A stretch of DNA of 6,909 nt from Flavobacteriaceae bacterium (GTDB lineage Bacteria; Bacteroidota; Bacteroidia; Flavobacteriales; Flavobacteriaceae). Within the stretch, counting starts at the first letter, position 1; each line of letters begins with the position of its first letter. A model generated the notes under the pieces. The model was not told the origin of the DNA, searched no databases, and was given only the letters and a program-made list of their open reading frames with translations. The stretch is taken from positions 1 through 6,909 of the forward strand of contig JABHBC010000257.1 in NCBI GenBank assembly GCA_018674025.1. Reading direction: 5' to 3'. Shown piece by piece: positions 1 through 6,616 of the stretch. Both the position numbers and the translations under genes were made by a program.

Positions 1-769
1 GAGGTGCAACTTTATTTTTAACCACTTTTACCCTTGTTTTGTTACCCAATACAGACCCGTTACTGTCTTTAATCTGCGTTGACCTTCTGATGTCAAGCCT
101 GATAGATGCATAGAATTTTAGCGCATTTCCTCCAGTAGTAGTTTCAGGATTTCCAAACATCACACCAATCTTTTCTCTTAATTGGTTTATAAACATTACT
201 GTACAATTTGTTTTACTAATTGAGCCTGTTAATTTTCTAAGAGCTTGTGACATTAGTCTCGCATGTAAGCCCATTTTAGAGTCTCCCATTTCACCTTCAA
301 TTTCACTTTTTGGAGTTAATGCTGCAACGGAATCTATAACTACCATATCAATAGCTCCAGATCTAATCAAGTTATCTGCAATTTCTAGTGCTTGCTCTCC
401 GTGGTCTGGCTGAGAGATGATTAAATTATCTATATCTACCCCTAAGTTTTGGGCATAGTATCTGTCAAAAGCATGCTCAGCATCAATAAACGCTGCAATC
501 CCTCCTTTTTTTTGACATTCAGCTATTGCATGAAGTGTTAGAGTTGTTTTTCCTGAAGATTCAGGACCGTATATTTCAATAACCCTACCTCTTGGATATC
601 CTCCCACACCTAAGGCCAAGTCTAAACCTAAAGATCCAGAAGATGTCGCATCAACATCGGCAACTGGGGCATCACTCATTTTCATTACTGTTCCTTTTCC
701 ATATGTCTTGTCTAACTTGTCTAGTGTTAGTTTTAGCGCCTTTAATTTGTCTTCTTTGTTGTTCCCCAT
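1..769 (-). CDS. recA: Recombinase RecA, N-terminal 256 residues (C-terminus beyond window edge)
   Basis: RecA is the ATP-dependent strand-exchange protein of homologous recombination and the co-protease that triggers LexA self-cleavage where an SOS system exists; it acts in the cytoplasm on single-stranded DNA. Reading the minus strand from ATG at 769-767 gives 256 complete codons. Visible landmarks are the Walker A loop GPESSGKTT (residues 68-76), DAEHAFD with the catalytic-type Glu at 98, SQPDHGEQ (119-126), Walker B VVIDSVAAL with Asp146, the L1 DNA-binding loop around 156-167, and QLREKIGVMFGNPETTTGG (196-214) covering L2. The frame is open to position 1 and ends in KNKVAP, so about 80-100 residues, including the C-terminal domain, are missing because of the window edge. 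The short N-terminus before the first helix fits the family, which supports this ATG. The gene is transcribed divergently from trhO. The His in PDHGEQ lies at a position that varies in the family. Identity is essentially certain. Confidence 0.98.
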   Translation of the reverse strand, partial: MGNNKEDKLKALKLTLDKLDKTYGKGTVMKMSDAPVADVDATSSGSLGLDLALGVGGYPRGRVIEIYGPESSGKTTLTLHAIAECQKKGGIAAFIDAEHAFDRYYAQNLGVDIDNLIISQPDHGEQALEIADNLIRSGAIDMVVIDSVAALTPKSEIEGEMGDSKMGLHARLMSQALRKLTGSISKTNCTVMFINQLREKIGVMFGNPETTTGGNALKFYASIRLDIRRSTQIKDSNGSVLGNKTRVKVVKNKVAP

Positions 770-798
770 TTTGTGTAGATTTGAAATTTATTCTATTG

Positions 799-829
799 CT
801 AATTTAATATAACTTTAATGACAATACAA
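799..829 (-). promoter_or_regulatory. Candidate recA promoter (Bacteroidota -33/-7 type)
   Basis: Read on the minus strand, TTG at 829-827 is followed after 20 bases by TAAATTAG at 806-799. This resembles the Bacteroidota consensus TTG, about 17-23 bases, TAnnTTTG, with one mismatch in the six fixed -7 bases. It would start transcription near 793, leaving a leader of about 24 nt before the recA ATG. A second candidate -7, TAAATTTC at 790-783, would leave a leader of under 10 nt and has no TTG at the right distance. In AT-rich DNA such matches arise easily, so this is a moderate-to-weak call. Confidence 0.4.
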
Positions 830-840
830 TTTTATTGTCA
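819..840. repeat. Perfect 8-bp inverted repeat, possible operator upstream of recA
   Basis: TGACAATA at 819-826 is matched by its exact reverse complement TATTGTCA at 833-840, with a 6-base spacer. The dyad lies 50-71 bp before the recA start and covers the putative -33 TTG of the recA promoter, a typical place for a repressor site. It has no following T-run on either side and only two G-C pairs per arm, so it does not look like a transcription terminator. It is unlike the classic enterobacterial (CTG-N10-CAG) or Bacillus (GAAC-N4-GTTC) SOS boxes. The symmetry is seen directly; the operator role is inferred. Confidence 0.5.
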
Positions 841-880
841 CTCGTTTTAGTAGTTTTTTTAGTATTAATTTTATAAATAT

Positions 881-888
881 TATTTTTG
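881..888 (+). promoter_or_regulatory. Candidate -7 element for trhO and downstream genes
   Basis: TATTTTTG matches the Bacteroidota -7 consensus TAnnTTTG at all fixed bases. Transcription would begin near 894, giving a leader of roughly 24 nt before the ATG at 918. No TTG is present 17-23 bases upstream; the T-run at 854-860 occupies that place, so the -33 half is poor. No Shine-Dalgarno sequence is seen before 918, as is usual in this phylum. Confidence 0.5.
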
Positions 889-917
889 CAGCTACAGAAC
901 TAATAAACAAGTATAGA

Positions 918-1970
918 ATGCAACTGTACAATAAGTTAAGCTCTAAAGAAAGAGCAGCTTTAATAGACAAGTCTAATAAAGAAAGAATAACCCTTTCTTT
1001 TTATCAATACGCTAAAATTGTTGACCTTAAGTCCTTTAGAGATCAGCTATTTATTAAATGGGATTCATTAGAAATTTTAGGAAGAATATATGTAGCCCAT
1101 GAAGGAATTAACGCACAATTATCAATTCCAAAAGATAATTTTGAAAAATTTAAACTTCACCTTAAATCAATTTCATTTTTAGAACACACGTCTTTAAATA
1201 TTGCTGTAGAACACAACAATAAATCTTTTTTAAAGCTTAAAATAAAAATCAGAGACAAAATAGTTGCTGATGGTTTAAATGATAACACATTTGATGTTAC
1301 AAATACAGGTGTTCATTTAAATGCTCTGGATTACAATAAACTAGTTGAGCAAGAAAACTCTATTGTTGTGGATATGAGAAATCATTACGAAAGTGAAATA
1401 GGACATTTTAAAAATGCAATTAAGCCAGATGTCGATACTTTTAGAGAATCTCTTGATTTAATTGAAGAGGATCTAAAAAGTCATAAAGAAGATAAGAATT
1501 TAATAATGTATTGTACAGGTGGCATTCGATGTGAAAAAGCTAGTGCTTACTTTAAGCATAAAGGATTTAAAAATGTTTTTCAACTTAAGGGCGGCATCAT
1601 TGAATACACTAAACAAGTTAATGAGCAAAAATTAAAAAATAATTTTATAGGTAAAAATTTTGTTTTTGACGATAGACGGGCAGAAAAAATTAGCGATGAT
1701 GTTATTGCGCAGTGCCATCAGTGTGGGGCAGATTTTGACATTCATACAAATTGTGCAAATGATGCCTGTCACTTACTATTTATTCAATGCGATAAATGTA
1801 AAAAGAAAATGAATAATTGCTGTAGTTACGATTGCAAGGAAATTCAGAGCTTACCTTTTGAAGAACAAAAGAAACTAAGGAAAGGACAAAAAAACAGTAA
1901 TGATATTTTCAAAAAAGGACGAGGAAAAAACCTTTCTATAAATCAAACTAATCAAATAGAAGATTTGTAA
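918..1970 (+). CDS. trhO: tRNA uridine(34) hydroxylase TrhO (YceA family, rhodanese-like)
   Basis: TrhO uses molecular oxygen to hydroxylate the wobble uridine of certain tRNAs to 5-hydroxyuridine, the first step toward the cmo5U/mo5U-type modifications. The 350-residue product has the same length as Escherichia coli YceA and resembles it along its whole length. An N-terminal domain contains ISFYxY-like LSFYQYAKI (26-34) and GRIYVAHEGINAQLSIP (55-71). The central rhodanese domain contains VDMRNHYESEIGHFKNAI (151-168) and the active-site loop CTGGIRCEK (199-207), with Cys199 and Arg204 at the rhodanese CxxxxR positions. GGIIEY (225-230) and GKNFVFDDR (245-253) follow. The C-terminal part is Cys-rich: CHQCG (266-270), Cys279, Cys284, CDKC (291-294), CC (301-302) and Cys306, suggesting metal binding. 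The ATG gives the normal N-terminus. The gene starts the rightward cluster, and ricT follows after 35 bp. Identity is confident; older annotations call it a rhodanese-related sulfurtransferase. Confidence 0.95.
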   Translation: MQLYNKLSSKERAALIDKSNKERITLSFYQYAKIVDLKSFRDQLFIKWDSLEILGRIYVAHEGINAQLSIPKDNFEKFKLHLKSISFLEHTSLNIAVEHNNKSFLKLKIKIRDKIVADGLNDNTFDVTNTGVHLNALDYNKLVEQENSIVVDMRNHYESEIGHFKNAIKPDVDTFRESLDLIEEDLKSHKEDKNLIMYCTGGIRCEKASAYFKHKGFKNVFQLKGGIIEYTKQVNEQKLKNNFIGKNFVFDDRRAEKISDDVIAQCHQCGADFDIHTNCANDACHLLFIQCDKCKKKMNNCCSYDCKEIQSLPFEEQKKLRKGQKNSNDIFKKGRGKNLSINQTNQIEDL

Positions 1971-2005
1971 AAAGTATATATTATATTTAATAAAATATTC
2001 AATCA

Positions 2006-3148
2006 ATGTCTTGTAAAACTTGTAGTTCTAAATCTAATAGCTCTCCAAAAGGATGTAAAAACAATGGAACATGCGGAACAGATAGTTGCAATAAGTTTAC
2101 TGTCTTTGATTGGCTATCAAATATGTCTTTACCCTCAGGTCAATCAGAATTTCTGTACATAGAAATTAGATTTAAAAACGGGAGAAAAGATTATTTTTTA
2201 AACAAAAACTCACTTTCTCTTTCCATTGGAGATATTGCCGCTACTCAAGCTGATAGTGGGTATGATATAGGAATAGTAACACTTACCGGGGAGCTCGTAA
2301 GAGTTCAAATGGACAAGAAAAAAATCAGCTACTTACAAGAGGAATCAAAGATTATTTATAGAAAAGCATCACAAATTGAAATAGACAAGTGGTCGTTGTT
2401 TAGAGATAAAGAGGAGTCAATAAAAGTTAAAGCTAGAAAGTTTGCAATTGATTTGAGATTAAAAATGAAAATATCTGATATTGAATATCAAGCAGATGGC
2501 ACTAAAATAACTTTCTACTACACAGCTGACGAAAGAGTAGATTTCAGAGAGTTAATAAAGATCTATGCTAGAGAGTTTAGAACTAAAATTGAAATGAAAC
2601 AAGTTGGTTTGAGACAGGAAGCTGCACGACTTGGCGGAATAGGATCTTGTGGTAGAGAATTGTGTTGCTCAACTTGGTTAACTGATTTTAGATCTGTTAG
2701 CACTTCTGCCGCTAGGTACCAGCAACTTTCTCTAAATCCTCAAAAATTAGCAGGTCAGTGCGGGAAATTAAAGTGTTGTTTAAATTATGAATTAGGGTCT
2801 TACATGGATGCCTTAAAAAATTTCCCAAAGAAAGAGACTAAGCTTAAGACCGAAAAAGGAACAGCTGTATGCCAAAAAACAGACATTTTTAAAAAACAGT
2901 TATGGTATGCATATGTTGGAGAGTGGAATAATTGGTTCTTGCTTTCTGTTGACCAAGCTAATGCAATTATTAATGAAAATAAATCAAACAAGTTAGTTTC
3001 AAGTTTGGAAGAATATACAACAGAAAATAATGCTTTAGAAGAAAGCATGTTTGAGAATGTTGTTGGTCAAGATAGTTTAACAAGGTTTGATAAGCCAAGA
3101 AAGAAAAAAAATCATAAAAGAAGAAAAGCGAAAAAACATGTTAATTAG
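2006..3148 (+). CDS. ricT: PSP1 domain protein, RicT/YaaT family (Cys-rich regulatory iron-sulfur-type protein)
   Basis: In Bacillus subtilis, RicT (YaaT) works with RicA and RicF in a complex that binds [4Fe-4S] clusters and promotes RNase Y-dependent mRNA maturation; in Bacteroidota the role is not established. The 380-residue product is about 100 residues longer than the Bacillus protein. Residues 1-30 form a Cys-rich extension (Cys3, 6, 17, 23, 28, including CKNNGTCGTDSC). VFDWLSNM (33-40) leads into the PSP1 fold: FKNGRKDYF (56-64) and DSGYDIGIV (83-91), then DERVDFRELIK (175-185) and YAREFRTKIEMKQVGLRQEA (187-206). The two signature Cys groups are SCGRELCC (214-221) and GQCGKLKCC (250-258). 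The tail (363-377) is almost all Lys/Arg. Its last 11 nt overlap gldH, and this ricT-gldH adjacency is familiar from Flavobacteriales. The ATG is favoured because the Cys-rich N-terminus is typical of the Bacteroidota form. The family is certain; the cellular function is inferred. Confidence 0.9.
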   Translation: MSCKTCSSKSNSSPKGCKNNGTCGTDSCNKFTVFDWLSNMSLPSGQSEFLYIEIRFKNGRKDYFLNKNSLSLSIGDIAATQADSGYDIGIVTLTGELVRVQMDKKKISYLQEESKIIYRKASQIEIDKWSLFRDKEESIKVKARKFAIDLRLKMKISDIEYQADGTKITFYYTADERVDFRELIKIYAREFRTKIEMKQVGLRQEAARLGGIGSCGRELCCSTWLTDFRSVSTSAARYQQLSLNPQKLAGQCGKLKCCLNYELGSYMDALKNFPKKETKLKTEKGTAVCQKTDIFKKQLWYAYVGEWNNWFLLSVDQANAIINENKSNKLVSSLEEYTTENNALEESMFENVVGQDSLTRFDKPRKKKNHKRRKAKKHVN

Positions 3149-3608
3149 AGGATTAATAGTATTAATTACATTTAGTTTTTTTTCATGTGGCCAAGATAGG
3201 ATATTTGACAACTATAAAACTATTCAAAATCAATGGGATAAAGATAGTTTGATTATTTTTGAGGTTGACTTAAAATCAAGTTTGTACAATACATTCATAA
3301 ATGTCAGAACTGATCAAAGTTATAAGTTTAATAATTTGTTTTTAATAGTCACAGTTCAAGATTCTGTAAAAACAATAATGAAAGATACCCTTCAGTACAA
3401 AATGGCTAATTCTGATGGAAAATTACTGGGAAATAAATTTCTAAATACTTTTGAAAATAAGTTAGTACACAAAGAAAGTATTAAATTTGAAAGCGGAAGA
3501 TATTTGGTTACTATTCAGCATGCTATGAGAAAGATTAATCAGATTAAAGGTCTAAAGTTATTAGACGGAATATTAAATATTGGATACAGAATTGAAAAAG
3601 AAAAATAA
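3138..3608 (+). CDS. gldH: Gliding motility lipoprotein GldH
   Basis: GldH is a cell-envelope lipoprotein required for gliding of Flavobacterium johnsoniae and found across Bacteroidota, including species that do not glide. The 156-residue product starts with a lipoprotein signal: MLIRG, a hydrophobic stretch (5-15) and a lipobox ending FFSC, with lipidation expected at Cys17. The mature part has family-like segments: NQWDKDSLIIFEVD (31-44), NTFINVRT (51-58), NNLFLIV (65-71), DGKLLGNKF (93-101), RYLVTIQHAMR (121-131) and NIGYRIEK (147-154). The frame extends upstream to an ATG at 3087, but that would put 17 charged residues before the signal peptide, so ATG 3138 is preferred. The start lies 11 nt inside the end of ricT, and the 3' end overlaps the next gene, implying translational coupling. 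Length is normal for the family. Whether this organism actually glides cannot be told from the window. Confidence 0.93.
   Translation: MLIRGLIVLITFSFFSCGQDRIFDNYKTIQNQWDKDSLIIFEVDLKSSLYNTFINVRTDQSYKFNNLFLIVTVQDSVKTIMKDTLQYKMANSDGKLLGNKFLNTFENKLVHKESIKFESGRYLVTIQHAMRKINQIKGLKLLDGILNIGYRIEKEK
3580..3608 (+). other. gldH/PBP1A overlap with TTG start codons
   Basis: The end of gldH and the start of the penicillin-binding protein gene share this stretch in different frames. TTG codons at 3580 and 3592 are the only standard bacterial start codons seen in the PBP frame before its membrane anchor; the first in-frame ATG, near 3709, would remove the anchor. No Shine-Dalgarno-like sequence precedes either TTG. 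Ribosomes finishing gldH at 3608 would end just past the start, so termination-reinitiation is a reasonable inference. Confidence 0.6.
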
Positions 3609-5907
3609 TTTTAATAAATATATTGTTACTATCTGGGCATTTTTTATAGCCCTAGTATCATCAGTTTTTGGGATTTTTTATTTTGCATCAGTTGGAGGTC
3701 TTGGTGAAATGCCTGACTTAAAGGTATTAGAAAATCCAAAGACAAATTTAGCAAGCGAAATACTTTCCGAAGACGGAAAAACTATCGCTAAATTTTATTT
3801 TAATGATAACCGAACTCCTGTAAGTTTTTCAGAATTCCCTCAACATTTAGTTAATGCTTTATTAGCAACAGAAGATATACGTTTTTATAATCATTCTGGA
3901 ATTGACTGGATATCAACCTTAAGAGCGATTGTAAAATTAGGAAAAGACGGAGGTGGAAGCACAATTACTCAACAATTAGCTAAACAGCTATTTACTGGAG
4001 AAGGATCTAGAGATATATTGGAGAGAATTAATCAGAAAATTAAGGAATATATTATATCAATTAGATTAGAAAAGCAGTATACTAAAAATGAAATTATCGC
4101 ACAATATTTAAACATTTATGATTTTGGTAATAATGGGGATGGCATTAGAAGCGCATCAAGAATTTATTTTGGAAAAGAACCTATTGACTTAGATATCAGT
4201 GAATCTGCAATGCTAGTTGGAATGTTAAAAAACTCTTCATTATATAATCCTAGGCCTAGTAGAAACCCTGTAGGTGTTAAAAATAGAAGAAATGTAGTTT
4301 TGGCACAAATGTTTAAATACGGATTTATAGATAAAGTGATGAAAGATTCACTTCAAGTTAAAGATTTAAAACTAAATTACACTCCAGAATCTCACCGAGA
4401 TGGAATTGCACCTTATTTTAGAGAATATTTACGAACATATATGAAAGACTGGGTAAAGGACGAAAAAAACAGAAAACCAGATGGATCAAAGTATAATATA
4501 AATACAGACGGATTAAAAATTCACACCACTATAAACTACAACATGCAAGTTTATGCTGAGGACGCAATTAATCAGCACATGCCTAGGCTTCAAAAAGAAT
4601 TTTTTAAACAAAACAAGATTGAGGACAACCCAACAGCTCCATTTCGTGAATTAACTGAAGGGGCAATAGACACTCTACTTAGGCGGGCAATGAAAAGATC
4701 TGAAAGATGGAGAAAAATGAAATATGATTTAAAAAAATCAGACGAGGAGATAAAAAAATCCTTTCAAATCCCTGTAAAAATGAATGTTTTTTCATGGCAA
4801 GGTGAAATAGATACAATAATGAAACCCTGGGACTCTATGATTTATTATAAATCTTTTTTAAGACCGGGAATGATGTCTATGGACCCAAACACTGGTTTTG
4901 TTAAAGCTTGGGCTGGAGGAATGGATTATAAACATTTTCAATATGATATGGTTAAAAAAGGTAAGCGTCAAATTGGCTCGACATTTAAACCTTTTGTTTA
5001 TGCTGCAGCAATTGACCAACTAAAACTGTCTCCTTGTGATACTTTTCCTGATAGTCAATATTGTATCGAAAAAAATAAATTTGGCAATCCTGAAAAATGG
5101 TGTCCAAGAAATTCTGGAGATAAATACGGAAGAACACGTACTTTGAAGAATGCTTTAGCCAATTCTATCAATACAGTAACCGCAAGATTGATGGATAAAA
5201 TTGGTCCAAAACCAGTGATAAAATTAGCTAAAAACTTAGGTATTGAACAGAAAATACTACCAGTACCTTCAATTGCATTAGGAACTCCAGATATTAGCGT
5301 TTATGAAATGGTTGCTGCTTATTCAGCATTTGCAAATAAAGGAGTTTATACTAAACCTATATTAATTGAAAAAATTGAGGACAAAAATGGGACTATCCTA
5401 TTTGAGTACAAACGTGAAACAAGAGACGTCTTAAGCGAAGAAGCAGCTTATGTAACTGTTAACTTACTTGAAGGAGTTACTCAAGCAGGATCTGGTATAA
5501 GACTAAGAACAACAGGCGCTACAAATAATGCTTATGAGTCTGTTGTAACAGGCTATCCATATGAATTTGACAATCCAATTGCAGGTAAGACAGGAACAAC
5601 TCAAAATCAAAGTGACGGATGGTTTATGGGAATGGTACCAAATTTAGTAACCGGAGTATGGGTTGGAGCAGAAGATAGGTCTATTCATTTTGAAACTATC
5701 GATTATGGTCAAGGTGCATCAATGGCTTTACCAATATGGGGAGTATATATGAAGAGTTGTTACCAGGACACTATTTTAAATATTTCTAAGGAATCTTTCT
5801 TTAAACCAGAAAAAATATCCATCGAATTAGATTGTAATAACTTTAAAAATGATTCGTTAAATACAATTAAAAATAATAATAAGAAGTTATTAGATATAGA
5901 TTTTTAA
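3592..5907 (+). CDS. mrcA: Class A penicillin-binding protein 1A (bifunctional transglycosylase/transpeptidase)
   Basis: This inner-membrane enzyme polymerises lipid II into glycan strands and cross-links their peptides in the periplasm. Numbering from TTG 3592 (771 residues): a short KKKNNFNKY cytoplasmic tail, one membrane anchor (about 10-34), then the GT51 domain with EDIRFYNHSG (94-103, catalytic-type Glu94), GGSTITQQLAKQLF (121-134), KNEIIAQYLN (165-174) and RIYFGKE (190-196). A linker of about 200 residues includes a Lys/Arg-rich segment near 363-395. The transpeptidase domain has STFK (463-466, acylated Ser463), SIN (525-527) and KTGTT (666-670). The C-terminus is an Asn/Lys-rich tail. 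All catalytic motifs are present. No ATG precedes the membrane anchor: candidates are TTG 3592 and in-frame TTG 3580. I prefer 3592 because it yields the usual Lys-rich start, but 3580 is possible. The gene overlaps gldH by 17 or 29 nt. Family is certain; mrcA is used by function, not proven orthology. Confidence 0.93.
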   Translation: MKKKNNFNKYIVTIWAFFIALVSSVFGIFYFASVGGLGEMPDLKVLENPKTNLASEILSEDGKTIAKFYFNDNRTPVSFSEFPQHLVNALLATEDIRFYNHSGIDWISTLRAIVKLGKDGGGSTITQQLAKQLFTGEGSRDILERINQKIKEYIISIRLEKQYTKNEIIAQYLNIYDFGNNGDGIRSASRIYFGKEPIDLDISESAMLVGMLKNSSLYNPRPSRNPVGVKNRRNVVLAQMFKYGFIDKVMKDSLQVKDLKLNYTPESHRDGIAPYFREYLRTYMKDWVKDEKNRKPDGSKYNINTDGLKIHTTINYNMQVYAEDAINQHMPRLQKEFFKQNKIEDNPTAPFRELTEGAIDTLLRRAMKRSERWRKMKYDLKKSDEEIKKSFQIPVKMNVFSWQGEIDTIMKPWDSMIYYKSFLRPGMMSMDPNTGFVKAWAGGMDYKHFQYDMVKKGKRQIGSTFKPFVYAAAIDQLKLSPCDTFPDSQYCIEKNKFGNPEKWCPRNSGDKYGRTRTLKNALANSINTVTARLMDKIGPKPVIKLAKNLGIEQKILPVPSIALGTPDISVYEMVAAYSAFANKGVYTKPILIEKIEDKNGTILFEYKRETRDVLSEEAAYVTVNLLEGVTQAGSGIRLRTTGATNNAYESVVTGYPYEFDNPIAGKTGTTQNQSDGWFMGMVPNLVTGVWVGAEDRSIHFETIDYGQGASMALPIWGVYMKSCYQDTILNISKESFFKPEKISIELDCNNFKNDSLNTIKNNNKKLLDIDF

Positions 5908-5917
5908 AATATTCAGT

Positions 5918-6616
5918 ATGATAAACAAAAAAGTAATTGATGTAACTACCGCTCTCGCTGGTATTAAAGACAATATGACTGTTATGTTAGGAGGATTTGG
6001 ATTATGTGGTATTCCTGAAAAATCAATTGATGAGCTTGTTAAATTAAAAGTTAGGGGGCTAACATGCATTTCAAATAATGCTGGAGTTGATGACTTTGGC
6101 TTAGGACTATTATTAAAAGATCACCAAATAAAAAAAATGATTTCATCTTATGTAGGAGAAAACAATGAATTTGAAAGACAAATGCTGTCTGGTGAGCTTG
6201 AAGTTGAGTTATTGCCTCAAGGAACTCTTGCTGAATTATGTAGAGCAGCTCAAGCTGGCTTTCCTGCAGTATACACTCCAGCGGGTTTTGGAACTGAAGT
6301 TGCAGAGGGTAAAGAATCTCGAGAATTCAACGGAAAAATGTATATTTTGGAACATGCTTTTAATGCAGACTTTTCGATTGTTAAAGCTTGGAAAGGAGAT
6401 GAAGCAGGAAACCTGATTTTTAAAGGAACAGCAAGAAATTTTAATCCAAATATGTGTGGAGCAGCGACTATAACAGTTGCAGAGGTTGAAGAGTTATACC
6501 CTGTAGGAGTTCTTGATCCAAATGAAATTCATATCCCAGGGATTTTTATTCAGCGAATATTTAAGGGAGAAAATTACCAAAAAAGAATTGAACAAAGAAC
6601 CATAACACAAAGATAA
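5918..6616 (+). CDS. scoA: 3-oxoacid CoA-transferase, subunit A
   Basis: Subunit A of a family I CoA-transferase, which in the ScoAB/SCOT group moves CoA from succinyl-CoA to acetoacetate in ketone-body and short-chain acid use in the cytoplasm. The 232-residue product fits the family length. CoA-transferase signature 1 is complete at 18-33 (DNMTVMLGGFGLCGIP). Other family segments are ISNNAG (51-56), SSYVGENNEFERQ (76-88), ELLPQGTLAE (97-106), GFGTEVAEGK (123-132) and GNLIFKGTARNFNP (164-177). It begins 10 bp after the penicillin-binding protein gene with no visible terminator or promoter between, and its stop overlaps the scoB start by one base (TAATG), as expected for subunits made together. 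ATG 5918 gives a normal N-terminus. The exact acyl substrate cannot be fixed from sequence; an AtoDA-like acetate/butyrate specificity is less likely given the similarity to ScoA but cannot be excluded. Confidence 0.92.
   Translation: MINKKVIDVTTALAGIKDNMTVMLGGFGLCGIPEKSIDELVKLKVRGLTCISNNAGVDDFGLGLLLKDHQIKKMISSYVGENNEFERQMLSGELEVELLPQGTLAELCRAAQAGFPAVYTPAGFGTEVAEGKESREFNGKMYILEHAFNADFSIVKAWKGDEAGNLIFKGTARNFNPNMCGAATITVAEVEELYPVGVLDPNEIHIPGIFIQRIFKGENYQKRIEQRTITQR

Larger units (their letters stand above)
770..917. promoter_or_regulatory. Divergent control region between recA and trhO
   Basis: This 148-bp, very AT-rich gap separates two genes transcribed away from each other, so it must hold both promoters. 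It contains the inverted repeat at 819-840, a candidate recA promoter reading left (829-799) and a candidate trhO -7 element (881-888), each listed separately. A run of seven T at 854-860 lies in the middle. No open frame or RNA gene was recognised. That it carries control signals follows from gene orientation; the exact sites are inferred. Confidence 0.8.

Noticed and set aside
119..400. Residue differences in RecA such as His123 in PDHGEQ as signs of a divergent recombinase
   Set aside because: That position varies in the family (Thr in E. coli), and all ATP- and DNA-binding motifs are intact.
592..807. Plus-strand open frame of 71 codons with a hydrophobic stretch, opposite the recA start
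   Set aside because: It begins with TTG inside the antisense of recA and matches no family I know; the other strand of this DNA is unmistakable RecA.
1982..1989. TATATTTA as a -7 promoter element for ricT
   Set aside because: It misses the final G of TAnnTTTG, and the nearest TTG (1965-1967) is only about 14 bases upstream; in AT-only sequence such a partial match is expected by chance.
2800..3048. Minus-strand open frame of 82 codons
   Set aside because: It lies wholly within ricT on the opposite strand and shows no recognisable domain or start signal; ricT coding is clear here.
3087..3137. Upstream ATG extending gldH by 17 residues
   Set aside because: It would add a highly charged segment before the lipoprotein signal peptide; ATG 3138 places the lipobox Cys at residue 17 as expected.
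5010..5110. Three Cys in the PBP1A transpeptidase domain between STFK and SxN as an unusual insertion
   Set aside because: A Cys-containing segment of this kind (SPCDT ... WCPRN) is, as far as I recall, usual in Bacteroidota PBP1A proteins and is not specific to this gene.
5897..5904. TAGATTTT as a -7 promoter element for scoA
   Set aside because: One mismatch to TAnnTTTG, no TTG at the right distance, and it would leave almost no leader before ATG 5918.
6165..6416. Plus-strand open frame of 83 codons in another frame of scoA
   Set aside because: The scoA frame carries conserved CoA-transferase motifs through this stretch; the alternate frame has none.
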